From contig CP154954.1 in the NCBI GenBank assembly GCA_039621445.1, positions 20,694,642 through 20,758,641 of the forward strand: 64,000 nt of DNA, in the 5' to 3' direction. Positions 1 to 8,847 of this stretch are shown here, in pieces. This DNA comes from Euglena gracilis (Eukaryota; Euglenida; Euglenophyceae; Euglenales). Under the pieces are notes generated by a model that did no database searches, was not told where the DNA came from, and worked only from the letters and a program-made list of their open reading frames with translations. The translations under genes were made by a program, and so were the position numbers. How positions within the stretch are numbered: the first letter of the stretch is position 1; each line of letters begins with the position of its first letter.

Positions 1-746
1 CCGTCCCTCTCCTGCTGTTGGCTTTTGAGGACACGTCGTCGAAGGTCCGTTTTCAGGATCGGATGGGCTCGTCCTTACATGGTCCGACATGAGAAGGGCC
101 CCACCCCTCCTTTGCTACCACCCCCCATTTTCCTTCAGCGAATAACGAAGTCAGACAGTTCTTATGAGGACAGATCAGAAAGGAGAAGAGGACATTTTCC
201 TCAGATCAGAGTAAAGAAGGTGAAATTTCCCAGGGTTCAATGGCCATGGATTCACTAAACTCTCAAGCCTAGTGTAGCTTCGCTTGGGCCAATGTATTTT
301 TTGTGGATCGGTTTGTGCCTCTGAACACAAAAGTATTCCACCCCAGAATGCTACGCCAGAACTTCGGCAGTGATTTTTTTGGGGGAGTAGGGTCGCTGGA
401 TGGGTCGTGGGTGAACGGCTCTTCAATAAAGTGGGGTTTTGGTGGGTTGCAGCTTCGGTATGCAAAGTTCCCCCTCGAGTCACCACGCAAATGAATGGCC
501 CATGAATGGTCGCAGAGTGGTGAATGAATGGCCCACCAAATGAATGGTCGCCTTTACTTTCAATTTACCCATGTTAGCAGGTACACAGACAGAGGACAGT
601 GTCTGGGGGGGGGGGTCGTCTGGAGAATATTTTCCTGGAGGGGGTTGGGGGAATAGCACCAATGGCGTAAGTTGCCGCCCACATTTCACCCCATGGCTGG
701 TGGGGGTCCAGGCTGACCTCCGCATCCTGTCCGTGCGGAAGGGGCG
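1..746. other. no supported gene; non-coding
   Basis: I see no convincing exon here. Both strands have only short overlapping ORFs. A near-duplicate ATGAATGG motif recurs around 490-550, and a G-run with C/T-rich flanks lies at 606-650. Confidence 0.5.
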
Positions 747-845
747 ATGCAGGCCACGGCTGTTGAGGGCGGCCATTCCACCCTGGCCATCAAGGGGACG
801 TTCTCCGCCACCGGGCGCAACTCCCTCAAGCCCAGGGCTCGGCAG
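747..845 (+). CDS. possible exon upstream of SPRY copy 1
   Basis: A GC-rich open stretch encodes a Gly-Gly-His-Ser-Thr-Leu run followed by Ile-Lys-Gly and Phe-Ser-Ala. Its GG-H-S pattern loosely resembles the first strand of SPRY copy 2 near 40.1 kb. The acceptor would be the AG just before GGGCGATG and the donor a weak GTGGTT. Position before the better SPRY exons is the main support. It may be chance GC-rich sequence. Confidence 0.2.
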
Positions 846-1116
846 TGGTTCCGTGCAGAACCTTGTCGCATAAGTTGTGTTCGAAGGGGCTAACCCATCT
901 GCTCAAACCCTCGCGTCGGTCTGTGCGCAGGACACGAGAAAATTCTGATTTGTTTCGGCCCCGCTAATGAGGCGACAGCAGGGTGGTGGCTGCGACCGGG
1001 GAAGTATTGTTCCAGTGTCCATTTGGGTAATTTGGGTGACGGCAAAAATGTGAAATGTGAAAATGTGGGGGTGCCGGCATTACAACGAAATCATGGCACA
1101 TTTGGCCTCAAACCAG

Positions 1117-1272
1117 AGCGCTGTCGGGTTCTTCCGCTTTGGGAACGGGCTCCAAATACGATGCCGACTCCTGCGAGCGCTTCGGCTGGAGGGCCTAGAC
1201 CCCTGCGGCCCACTGGCGCTGGGCGTTTACCCCGCCGACACCCCCGCAGCCCTATTGGATGCCCATGGCTGA
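1117..1272 (+). CDS. SPRY domain exon, first half (copy 1)
   Basis: The open frame after an AACCAG acceptor ends with the string GPLALGVYPADTP. This fits the SPRY strand in which a small-hydrophobic LGV follows a charged loop, and it aligns with AGPFAVGAVLDRQ of the paralogous exon at 40.1 kb. The frame stops at 1270-1272, so the real donor is earlier. GTTTAC at 1225 is the only GT that keeps most of the motif. SPRY domains bind protein partners and are common in E3 ligases and scaffolds. The next SPRY exons follow at 1.9, 2.5 and 3.2 kb in the same order as in copy 2. Confidence 0.45.
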   Translation, partial: SAVGFFRFGNGLQIRCRLLRALRLEGLDPCGPLALGVYPADTPAALLDAHG

Positions 1273-1895
1273 CAGCCGCCGGCATCCAATGCGGCGGCCA
1301 TGTGTGACCTTGGGTGCTGCCCCGCACCACCCCCCTTCGCCCACCGACCACCCCTAAACAACGACCCCCCCCCCGTCGGGGGTTGCAGGTCGGGGGTGTG
1401 AAAGACCCTCCCCCTGGTGGGCGGTGTAGGCGGCTTTGAAATTTGGGCCCTGGCCGTCCCTGGTCGGGGGTTGTAGGAAACAGGTCTGTGAGCAAAGGGG
1501 GGGGGGAGTGGGTGCTCGCCATTGTCATTTTGTTTGCGTGTGCTGGGGCTCATGGCCAGGGCGGTATTGGAACACTGGCCGACCCCCGCCCCCGCCCCCG
1601 TCCTGGTGGGTATGGGGGGTCCGACCCCCCACAAGGCATTCCTACATTCCTGGGGTCGACATATGCAAAATCAAAGTTTCCTTCGGCAAATTCATTTTCG
1701 CAGGGTGCAACGGTGGGTGAGGGGGCGGTTGACCCACCCCCTTCACCGCCCAGGTGGAGTGGGTTGGGCGTCCAAACCACACCAGGCTTTCCCACAGCCC
1801 TGCCGATGGTTTGGATTTGTTGCAGTCGAGACCTGTCCTTGTTGCGCAACTTTTTTTTCTGCCAAAAAAGAAAACTGTACTCCTGTTTGCCGCAG
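1273..1895 (+). other. intron inside SPRY copy 1
   Basis: No exon seen. It holds C- and G-tract sequence and repeat-like purine/pyrimidine blocks, ending in a T-rich stretch (1850-1862) before the AG at 1894-1895. Confidence 0.5.
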
Positions 1896-2030
1896 TTTGT
1901 CCCTCTCATGGGCGTGCTGGCCATGCCCACAACCATTACGTCGGAGGGGAGGGCCTGCCCGACAGCATTGGCCTGGTGTGCACCGGCGACACGTGCCAGC
2001 TGTTCAGCTCCTCCCGGGGCCTCACCCATG
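1896..2030 (+). CDS. SPRY domain exon, middle (copy 1)
   Basis: After a T-rich tract and CGCAG acceptor the frame reads through HNHYVGGEGLPDSIGLV and then a Cys-Thr-Gly-Asp turn. The D-S-I-G-L motif is the typical central SPRY strand (D.IG). The paralogous exon at 41.5 kb gives DHYLGKVALAGSVGLV in the same place, so the HY and GLV positions are conserved. The donor is CATG|GTGTCT, leaving phase 1. That phase matches the next exon if its acceptor is the AG at 2539-2540. Assignment rests on the paralogy and the motif; there is no transcript evidence. Confidence 0.6.
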
Positions 2031-2540
2031 GTGTCTGGTGGACGGAGTTTGTGCAATCGGGTCTCATTTGCGAATGGCTGATGTCTTTGCCATGTCTTCG
2101 AAGGTTGTGTCCCCCCCAATGCCGCTGCCCGACAAAGGAATGCTTTGAAAACCAGCCTCCCCCCCCCCCCAAAGCACCCGAGATTACTGACAGACGGCGA
2201 TGTTACATCCCTGACGGTATGCACCATCTCTTGGGCCCAAGTTTTGGTGTTGCCGGGGGGGGGGTAGGGTTCTTGCCAGCCAGCTTTTCAATTTCCAGCC
2301 CCCAGCTTTCTTCGCCCCAGCTGCACGGAGCCATTTTCTTTCTTTCGGGTTTAGGCATTATGGACCCTTGTTTGCCGTCAGCTTGTTGACGTCACCCACC
2401 TGGGGGGACGGGGGTTGCACCCTGTGGGCAGGGAGGGGGGGAAATATGCACCGTGAAGGTTTTGCGGTTTTTTGCAGTTTTCACGTTTTGGCTTTTTTGC
2501 AGTTTCTTGCAGGGTTTTTTTGCAGTGTTTGTGAAAAAAG
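2031..2540 (+). other. intron inside SPRY copy 1
   Basis: No coding signal. The 3' part has repeated TTTGCAG-like motifs before the acceptor GAAAAAAG at 2531-2540. Confidence 0.5.
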
Positions 2541-2728
2541 TGTGGGATACGTCCCGATCGGCGCGGTGCTGCGCCAGGGGTTTGCCTGGCCGGCCGGCCG
2601 GGGGCGACTCCGGCCCCAACGAGCCATTCGGGGACAGCGGCAGTGGCCCGGCGTTGGGGGACACGCTGGAGGTCGCGGTGGAGGACGGCATGGTCACCTT
2701 CGCCGTCAATGGCCAGCCGCACGGGGCG
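2541..2728 (+). CDS. SPRY domain exon with the GD...F.NG core (copy 1)
   Basis: This is the clearest SPRY segment. The frame gives PALGDTLEVAVEDGMVTF followed by AVNGQPHGA. It is the family pattern G-D-x-L/I-x-V-x-V-x-x-G-x-x-x-F-x-x-N-G, where two strands surround the Asn-Gly turn. The paralogue at 42.0 kb has STVAMTVAGGLLTITVDGVE in the same place. The acceptor at 2540 was chosen because it gives the phase left by the previous exon. The donor GCG|GTGGCC leaves phase 0. The upstream part is rich in Gly, Pro and Arg and probably a loop. Confidence 0.72.
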
Positions 2729-3219
2729 GTGGCCATGCATTCACTTAACCAGGGAGTTTCTTAAGCCCGGCCCCACCCAACCCGGGAGGGGGGTCCAGCC
2801 AGCCAGCACCTTTTTTCTAACCAGCAGCTCCCGGCTGGGCTGCGAACTCCCCCCCCCCCGGGGTTGAATGGAAATTCAGCTTTCGCAGCCTGGCAAAGCC
2901 GGGCTGGGTGGAGAAGATTTCGGCGCAAAGTGCCGACGGTTTTGAACATGGGGGTCAAAGTCGGCCGAAAATGGCCAGTTTTGCTACTTTTTGGGGTTTT
3001 TTCACCTAAAATTGTGGGCCAAAAAGTACAACCCAGCTGCGTTTGGACTTTTTGCCTGTTATTGGGTCCCAGCCTGGTCCAGCCTGGCAGCTGGTTTCGA
3101 ACCACCTCCTATTGGATATTTTTACCCCTTTTTCGGGTCCCCCCTCCCCCTAAAAGTGGGTTAGAGGGTTTTGATCTTGGGAGGCAACTAAGTGAATATT
3201 CGCCGCGGCAGCGGTGGAG
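2729..3219 (+). mobile_element. intron formed by an inserted element between two SPRY exons
   Basis: GCGGTGG occurs at 2726-2732, at the end of one SPRY exon, and again at 3211-3217, at the start of the next. The sequence between them carries inner inverted motifs ATTCACTTA (2739) and TAAGTGAAT (about 3190). The left GCGGTGG gives the donor (GCG|GTGG); the right one plus AG gives the acceptor (GTGGAG|CAAGAC). Splicing is phase 0 and in frame. Internal sequence around 2760-2950 recurs near 36.97-37.10 kb and partly at 22.43-22.56 kb. The target duplication is seen directly; calling it an introner is inference. Confidence 0.5.
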
Positions 3220-3270
3220 CAAGACAGCACGCTGCGGTTCGGGGTGTCGCTGTGTGGCGCCGGCCAGCGG
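3220..3270 (+). CDS. SPRY domain last exon (copy 1)
   Basis: Seventeen codons read QDSTLRFGVSLCGAGQR, the closing SPRY strand (L-x-x-x-V-S-L-x-x-x-G-Q-x-V). The donor CGG|GTGAGG is close to consensus. The paralogue exon at 43176-43265 ends NCRFAVSLCHTGQM and has a donor at the equivalent codon. Both are phase 0. This completes copy 1 of the SPRY domain, which is split over at least four exons within 2.2 kb. Confidence 0.65.
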
Positions 3271-4511
3271 GTGAGGCGCACTGCCGTGCCTGGAGGCGGG
3301 TCTGTTTCAGCCAGACCGTCAAAATTGTGTTTTTCTTGTCATGAAAAATGATGTTTTTTCCTTGTCATGAAAAGTGATGTTTTCTTTCTTGTTATGGAAA
3401 AATTCACCCCTGAGGATTTTATCGAGTAACCCGTGGAATTCCTTATTTTCTTCAATGGTTACCCTCAACTTGTCTTTCCTTGGTGCAAGGTTTCCTGCCA
3501 AAGGACTCCTCAAATCGTAGTGTAGCTTTCCCTCCGAATTCCTGAGAAGTGCATGACTGTGATAAAATGGCCATCATTTTTGTACTGCATTTGCACCTCT
3601 CTAGTTGCCCCCCCCCCATGTTTCACCTGGGATGTGGCAGCATTCTCCCCGGAATGCTGCCACCGTTTTGGAAGAATGCAGGGTGGTGCAGGCGATCGTT
3701 GGTGGTTGCAGAGACCCTGCCAGCTCCGGCCCACTGAGTGTTCCACAGGAGGATCATCCGGCCAGTCATTTTCTCCACCAATTTGATTTGCTTCCGTAAA
3801 TTTTTGGAGTTGCGTTCTTTCTTCGGCCGGGGGGGGGGGGGCGCCACGGTTTAAGTCCAATCAGCTTGCTCCCTTTTCTCAGCCCGCAGCCCAGACGAGA
3901 ATTTGTTGGTCGAACAAAGTTTTAGGCAACCAACCACTTTCCTGGTGATTCTTGTCCAGGGTGGTTTTCCTTTGGGAAGAGCACTCTGAGTGGTGGTCAA
4001 ATTTCATAAATAACCAATCATGGCTGTGAAATACTATCCATTTTTTGAGATTTATACATTTTGAAAAAGATCACCAGATTTTTTGACCATTTTTGGTGGA
4101 TTTCGAGTTGCTTTTCTGCCAGAAAATTTTGTACAAGTCAAAGTTTTCAAGGAAGAATAATTGCCATCATTTTGCATGAAATGTCGTTTTTCAAAATTAG
4201 AATTCCTTGTAACTTTCCATTATTTTTTGCCAACCAAAATTTTTGTCCGCACCGTTGCTCAGCCCAGATTGTCCAAATGAAAAGAATCTGTGCAAAAAAT
4301 TAATTGAAAACAGGGTTAAGAATCAGCAAAAATGGTTGTCTTTGGCCTGAAATTTGGCTGAGGCTTCCCAACCAGTGGCATTGGATTTTCCGTTGGTTTC
4401 CATCTTGACCCCCCAGCCCCCCCCCCCCCAGGGTTTCAGCTCATTGGACCTCCTCAAGGGGCGACCCCGCTCTTCTTTTCTCTTTGCGTTTTCTTCCGTC
4501 TCTCATTTCAG
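3271..4511. other. intron or intergenic; no supported exon
   Basis: AT-richer sequence with repeated CTTGTCATGAAAA-type motifs (3335-3400) and T-rich blocks (4040-4300). A GC-rich patch at 3630-3740 has open frames on both strands, but no domain is recognisable. Confidence 0.5.
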
Positions 4512-4633
4512 TGGTCGGAGGATCTTCCGGTGCAACACCGGAGTGCAGCGCTTGGGATGACGACGGGGATCCCCCATCGGGTGCATCCACTCGCCCCTCC
4601 CTCAGCCCCAGGAATTCTTCGAATGCTTATTGA
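4512..4633 (+). CDS. possible linker exon after SPRY copy 1
   Basis: A good pyrimidine tract and acceptor (CTCATTTCAG) precede an open frame encoding a small-residue, acidic linker with a W-D-D-D-G-D core and many Ser, Pro and Gly. It stops at 4631-4633. It lies between SPRY and the SH3 exons, where unit 3 has another Pro/Thr-rich linker-like exon at 45.7 kb. No domain is recognised, and the end is uncertain because no clear donor precedes the stop. Confidence 0.25.
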
Positions 4634-5543
4634 AATACTTCACACAGACAGCTCACTGCGCCGCCCCACGGGCTCCAACCCGGGATGCGGGGTCCCCTGG
4701 CCACTTACAAGCACGCCATCCATGGCCAAAGAAACCTCAGCAGAGGGAAAAGTGCCACTCAGGGCCGTTTGTATTTGACCCCAGTTCCAATGCTCCCACC
4801 CAAACAATGTGTCGACATGACGTAATAACAAAACGGTAACAAGAAAACCTGCAAATAGCAACACTTCCATGTCTTTCCATGTTGTTCCATGTCGAAAGCC
4901 TGCTTCCATGCCTTTTGGCTGGTTTGCCATCATTCTGTCACAGGGCATAATAACAGCCAACGTTATTTCCCTCCCTCCCCATTTTAAGCTGGATTTAAAG
5001 CCTCAACAACCAAAATCCCCAGATTTTTTCGGTCACGTTTCTATCTCCGTCCTTTTTCAAATTTTGTAATTTTCATTCTGACATTTTATCTTTCCAAAGG
5101 GATTTTTTCTTCCAGAGTTAGAAAGTTTTAGACATTATGTTCCGGCTCCTTGCCATCATTTGTCTTCTTGTGTCGATGGTAAGTCGAGAAGTTTTTCCGC
5201 TGCCGGATTGTTTTTTCTTTTGAAGGGTCCCTCCCACTTGCCACGTGAGGGTCCATCCGTCCATAACCACCCAGCACCCTCAACCCCAAGCTGAATTTCG
5301 ACAAAAAATCCAGGTTCAGGTATGCCAACCTTTGGGTGGACAAAAGTGGTCCACTTACCCCTTGCTGGCTTTTCTTATTTTTTTTTTAGCCCTGGTTTTG
5401 AGCATCGTGTTTTGGGCCAACCAGTCCCGCATCACCTCCCCCCCCCCTTGTGGGGGTCCTGTGACAAAACGGGAGGGTGTCGGCCACTACCCATCGCACC
5501 TTTGCCTTTTTTACATTTCGGTGTCGGACCAGATGCTCTGCAG
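4634..5543. other. intron; no supported exon
   Basis: Short ORFs only. Several T-runs and one C-run (5440) are present. The stretch ends at the acceptor CTCTGCAG (5534-5543), which opens the first SH3 exon. Confidence 0.5.
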
Positions 5544-5617
5544 CCACTGATGGCTGGGATTATTGCACCATTGCGGGCCACCGGATACTTATGCGCAGAG
5601 CCGAAACAATTCAAGAA
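5544..5617 (+). CDS. Mind-bomb-type SH3 repeat, exon alpha (unit 1)
   Basis: The exon reads YCTIAGHRILMRRAETIQE after CTCTGCAG and ends at GAA|GTGATG. Copies occur at 14149-14216 (SITGYRVRMRNAEQIKDA) and 46531-46601 (CSIMGHRVLMRRAETIQ). All three end in phase 0 before GTG. G-x-R-V/I-x-M-R-x-A-E-x-I-x resembles the opening of the Mind bomb SH3 repeat (Pfam SH3_15), which begins G-D-x-V-R followed by a short helix. The next exon supplies the rest of the barrel. Family placement is by pattern only and is tentative; the three-fold repetition is certain. Confidence 0.6.
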
Positions 5618-5847
5618 GTGATGAACACATGTGCATCCATGATTTCGATTCAAATGGCAGACTCTCAATAAAGTGCCCCATTTCGGTTTCTCAAAATTGC
5701 CCCAAAGATTTCATTGCCCAAGAAATGCCAGAAGTAAAAGTTTTTGACCTTTTTTGTGGGATCCAGGTACCTTCCAACTTTTTTTTTGGACCCTTTATCG
5801 ACCACCTCCCCAGTCGGAGGACAGAGGTTACTGGGCGTACGACATAG

Positions 5848-6045
5848 GGTGTGGGGTACCATGGAGATGTGCATGTGGAGTCGATGGCCACGCGGCCAGC
5901 AGATGCGGTCCGGCTGGTACCCCTCGCATCCAAGCAGGGCACCGTGAAGCGCTACAACGCAGCAGACGACGCGTATTTCGTGGAGTTCGACAGCTGCGGG
6001 TCCCATTGGGTGCCCCGCTCCTGCTTCAACGTGAGCCTCGTGTGA
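5848..6045 (+). CDS. Mind-bomb-type SH3 repeat, exon beta with stop (unit 1)
   Basis: The frame contains PADAVRLVPLASKQGTVKRY, then YFVEFDS and HWVPRSCFNV, and stops at 6043-6045. G-T-V-x-R-Y-D/N-A, V-E-F and W-V-P are the three strands of a small SH3/Tudor-like barrel. Copies at 14524-14710 and 47259-47429 share these motifs and the same stop position. The stop is followed by similar non-coding bases in copies 1 and 2. The exon starts in phase 0 after ACATAG, compatible with alpha. An alternative is that splicing at AAC|GTGAGC removes the stop and joins the next exon. The three conserved stops argue that this is a real C-terminus. Confidence 0.68.
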   Translation, partial: GVGYHGDVHVESMATRPADAVRLVPLASKQGTVKRYNAADDAYFVEFDSCGSHWVPRSCFNVSLV

Positions 6046-6386
6046 AGCCGCATGGATTCACCCTATTCTGGAAACCGTCGTCTGCATTTCGATGTGGAGG
6101 CATTTGAATCCCTCTCGTGCCCTAATGGATTGTCCCACTCCCGAGCGATGCAACCTGGTAGGTTTGGATCGGCCTTTCCTGGGGGAGGGGTGGGTGGCAG
6201 GCATGTGCGTTGCCAAGGCAGACCCGTCTTTTTTTGGTGCCCAAAGGGAGCCAGGGAAGTTCTGCACGGTAGTTCCTTTCTCTGTGGCTTTGGACGTGCA
6301 CTTTTAAATGGTTTCCAATTCGTTCAGTTGTCCAAAGCTGCCGCTTCGGGTTCAGTTGGTGCGCTATCATCCTCCTTGCCACTTCA

Positions 6387-6484
6387 GTGCTGAGAATGGA
6401 AAGTACACGCGCTGGCACGTCGGAGCCCAGGAACTTGGACCTTGCCTGTCGAATTGTTCCTGTCCAATTGACCGACAAAAGTGG
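6387..6484 (+). CDS. short conserved exon gamma (unit 1)
   Basis: After CACTTCAG the frame reads NGKYTRWHVGAQE. The same peptide recurs at 15.1 kb (DRYTRWHVGNQES) and 47.87 kb (GKYTRWHVGTQES), each 340-430 bp after an SH3 stop and before a MIB exon. The amino acids are better conserved than the flanking DNA, so it is coding. I do not recognise the domain. It could belong to the following MIB gene or be a linker. The 3' end is uncertain; TGG|GTATTA is the first usable donor. Confidence 0.5.
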
Positions 6485-7293
6485 GTATTACAATAATTTC
6501 GCGTGGCTGCTTTTTTGAAGGAAAGGCGTCATTCTGCCTGCCCCCTCCCCCCACTGGGAAGTTATTTCCCCCAGACTCTCGCTCGTATCCACCAATTTAG
6601 CTTCACAAGAGGTGCCCCTGCTGCAATCGCATTTGGGATTCCTCGGAAATTTGCTTTTATTGGGGAAATGGTTTTCAAAAAAATTTGGTGGACTTTTTTT
6701 TGAAAGTTCATTTTTAATTGGATTTTTGACTAAAAATTGAAATAGAAAAAAATCTGCCACTTGCAAGTTGCTCTTTGTGGACTACTCACCAAATTGGCCT
6801 CAATGAACGTTCCCTTCCCTGCTTGGCGTCAATTTGATTGAAGCCATTTTCCCAAGAAATGAAAACCCCCTTGTCCCAACTGAGCAAAAATGAATTACAA
6901 GAAATAAAATATCTCATATCCTGAGTTATTTGAGGAGGCTTTGGACTCCATAGCCGACTGACAGTCATCCCATGTACCCCCCCCCCATTTGGCTATGTCC
7001 AGACTCCCTCAGACCCCCCATTAGCCAATTAGTTGGAAGGGACAATTGGCACGAGGGCCCCTACCCCCTAATTCTTTACCTGTGCAACATTGGCATTGGT
7101 ATTTTTTGTGCATAGTTGGATTCGTCATGACTTTTTCTTATCTGGCAAAAAAATCAAATTTTTTCGAAACATAATTTTTAAAGGTTTGTGAGCCCTTTTG
7201 GCACCGTCTGCCCTTGCCCTTGCCAAAATTGGCCCATCTTCTCCCGGAGGCCAATCAGCAAATTGGGGTGGGGGTCCAACAGGGGGTTGAGGG
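6485..7293. other. intron; no supported exon
   Basis: T-rich and A-rich sequence with a C-run at 6978. No exon-like GC-rich open frame is seen. Confidence 0.5.
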
Positions 7294-7408
7294 CAGGGTT
7301 CGATATAAGGAGGGCGTACAAGGTTTAGGTGGGGGGGTGCCCCCCACCCCCCCCCCTCCTGGCCCGCAAGGGGTCCGGACCCCCCAGCTGTCTTTACATC
7401 AAACCCTG
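7294..7408. mobile_element. 115-bp inverted-repeat element with perfect 8-bp target duplication
   Basis: Starts CAGGGTTCGATATAAGG and ends CTTTACATCAAACCCTG, giving imperfect inverted termini of about 17 bp. It is flanked on both sides by GTTGAGGG (7286-7293 and 7409-7416). Related copies with the same CAGGGTTYGATATA start lie at 10901-11306 and from 49505. CAGGG termini and an 8-bp duplication fit a hAT-like non-autonomous element. No ORF inside. Confidence 0.75.
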
Positions 7409-7634
7409 GTTGAGGGTACAAAAGGTTCAAAGCCATGCCTTCTTGCCCAACATTTTTTGATATTTTTGAGGTTGTTGACGGATTGGGACAATTAGGCTCC
7501 TCTGGAAAGAAGAGACACACCGCCATTTTCGGTACGAAACACCGACATTTTTGGGACCCCAAACACCTCCTCCCTCCCCCCCTGGGTTTCAACAAATTCC
7601 TGTGCCCTGCCCAGTTGTCTGCCTTGGGGGACAG

Positions 7635-7715
7635 GTCCCTGCCCCCAACCGCGTCGTGAGGGGAAAAACGTGGCAGTGGGGCGACGATGATGGGGGAGCT
7701 GGCAACGTGGGCGTC
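7635..7715 (+). CDS. MIB/HERC2 domain, 5' exon piece (unit 1)
   Basis: After GGGACAG the frame reads RVVRGKTWQWGDDDGGAGNV. This is the MIB/HERC2 signature, G/N-R-V-V-R-G-x-x-W-x-W-G-x-Q-D-G-G-x-G-x-x-G, found in Mind bomb and HERC2 E3 ligases as a partner-binding module. One difference is D for the usual Q in W-G-D-Q-D-G-G. Paralogues at 15.7 and 48.7 kb continue without a break into T-[ED]-V-D; here a 121-bp element interrupts. The likely donor is GTC|GTGACC at 7716, which keeps the frame with the piece at 7854. Confidence 0.75.
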
Positions 7716-7720
7716 GTGAC

Positions 7721-7841
7721 CACACCGTTGCTTCGGGGGTTTCCACCTCGCCCCCCCCCCAACGGGAGTGATTGATTGACTGCTTTTTTCCCCCATAAAA
7801 TTGGGAATCCTCCTCCCAAGGGGTTGGTCAGCAACGGTGTG
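7721..7841. mobile_element. introner-like element inside the MIB exon
   Basis: Termini are CACACCGTTGCT and AGCAACGGTGTG, a perfect 12-bp inverted repeat. It is flanked by GTCGTGAC (7713-7720) and GCCGTGAC (7842-7849), an 8-bp duplication with one mismatch. The paralogous exons at 15.7 and 48.7 kb have a single GTCGTGAC or ATCGTGAC here, so the empty site is visible in the same window. The element contains stops and must be spliced out or the gene is broken. Donor GTC|GTGACC and acceptor GACGGAG|GTGGAC give an in-frame junction that drops three residues. Its GTGATTGATTGACTG core links it to the elements at 42.67 and 46.99 kb. Confidence 0.8.
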
Positions 7842-7853
7842 GCCGTGACGGAG

Positions 7854-7929
7854 GTGGACTTCAATGGCCCGGAATGCGTCTGTGTCACGTGGCCGATCGG
7901 ACCCAGCAAGCACAGCTCTACCCTCTGAG
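7854..7929 (+). CDS. MIB/HERC2 domain, middle piece (unit 1)
   Basis: The frame reads VDFNGPECVCVTWPIGPSKH before a stop at 7927-7929. It aligns with VDLDGPENVRVCWPIGPGQH at 48.75 kb and VDFRNPEMVRVSWPS at 15.78 kb. This is the V-x-V-x-W strand of MIB/HERC2. Two Cys replace the usual residues around the V-x-V strand. No GT donor precedes the stop; CCCA|GCAAGC is a possible GC donor. The domain should end in the exon at 8756. Confidence 0.65.
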
Positions 7930-8755
7930 CTCCAACCATCTCTCCGACCCCCCCCCCCCGTCTTCGTAGACTAGACGGGGGTCCACGGCCGGCAAGGGCC
8001 GACCAGGTGCGACAAGGGCTGACTGTGACATAAAAGAATCCCATAGGTGGCTGTTTTTTGGCCATTTTTTTGTCCACCAATGACCATTTCCCCCCCACTT
8101 TTATCCACTTTTGCCTCAAGGAAGATGCAAGTCAAGAGGAGGAGAAGGAAGTTACCAAAAGTTAGCAGAAGCAGCCTCAAGCTGGCAGAAGTGGCTAAAA
8201 ATTTGGCAGAAACAGCAAGTGGGCAAAAATTAGACGAAAGTCACCAAAAGCTGCAAAGAAGCCCAAAAGTCCAAAAGCACAAGCATTGACCAACAATGAC
8301 CAAAAAGCAGTAGAAGCAGCCTAAAATAAGCAAAAGTGGGCAAAGAAAGCCAAACGTGACCAAAAATTTACCACAAATCAAAAGCAGCCAAAATTGGCCA
8401 AAAAAGCAACCCGGAACACGGTGTATAAAAAGCAACCAAATGTGGTTTATAGCAGCCTAATTGGGGGGCGGGAATGCCAAAAGCAGCCAAAAGTGGGCAA
8501 TACCAACCCCTCCGCCTACCCCAAAATGCTGCCCCCTGGTATCGTGTTTGCTTTTTGCCTGGACTCTTTACCAATTCCTTGATTCACAACTTTGGGGGAA
8601 GGGACACAGGCAGCCTGAGGGAGGCTGTCAGCAAAAATTAGTGCCTTGGCCGCAATCGTTCCTATCGCGGCCAAACATGTGTTTGATTTAGGACCCCAGG
8701 GGGCTGGTCCGCCAGAAGAGGTTGTGCCCGTTTTGAAGAGCTCTGCTGTTTCCAG
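7930..8755 (+). other. intron within MIB/HERC2; purine-rich degenerate repeats
   Basis: From about 8120 to 8510 the sequence is a degenerate run of AGCAAAAGTGGCCAAA-like units, on the + strand almost free of pyrimidine runs. Open frames here are Lys/Gln-rich products of the repeat. No exon is supported until the acceptor near 8755. Confidence 0.5.
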
Positions 8756-8847
8756 GCGCTGCAACCGTGTGAATCATCGGCAAACCGATCTCTGGTATGC
8801 CCCAGGGCAACCAATGCCACGCGAACGATCCCCTGGCAAAGCCTCAG
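8756..8847 (+). CDS. MIB/HERC2 domain, last exon delta (unit 1)
   Basis: After GTTTCCAG the frame reads NRVNHRQTDLWYAPGQPMPR and ends KAS before the donor GTGTGG. N-x-[YH]-R-x-x-D-L is the C-terminal MIB/HERC2 motif. The copy at 50.1 kb gives NNANYRQTDLWYAQGQ and also ends SPGKAS; a more divergent copy lies at 17.1 kb. Recognising this exon explains why the MIB domain looks truncated at 7.9 kb: an intron of about 0.8 kb separates the halves. Confidence 0.68.
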
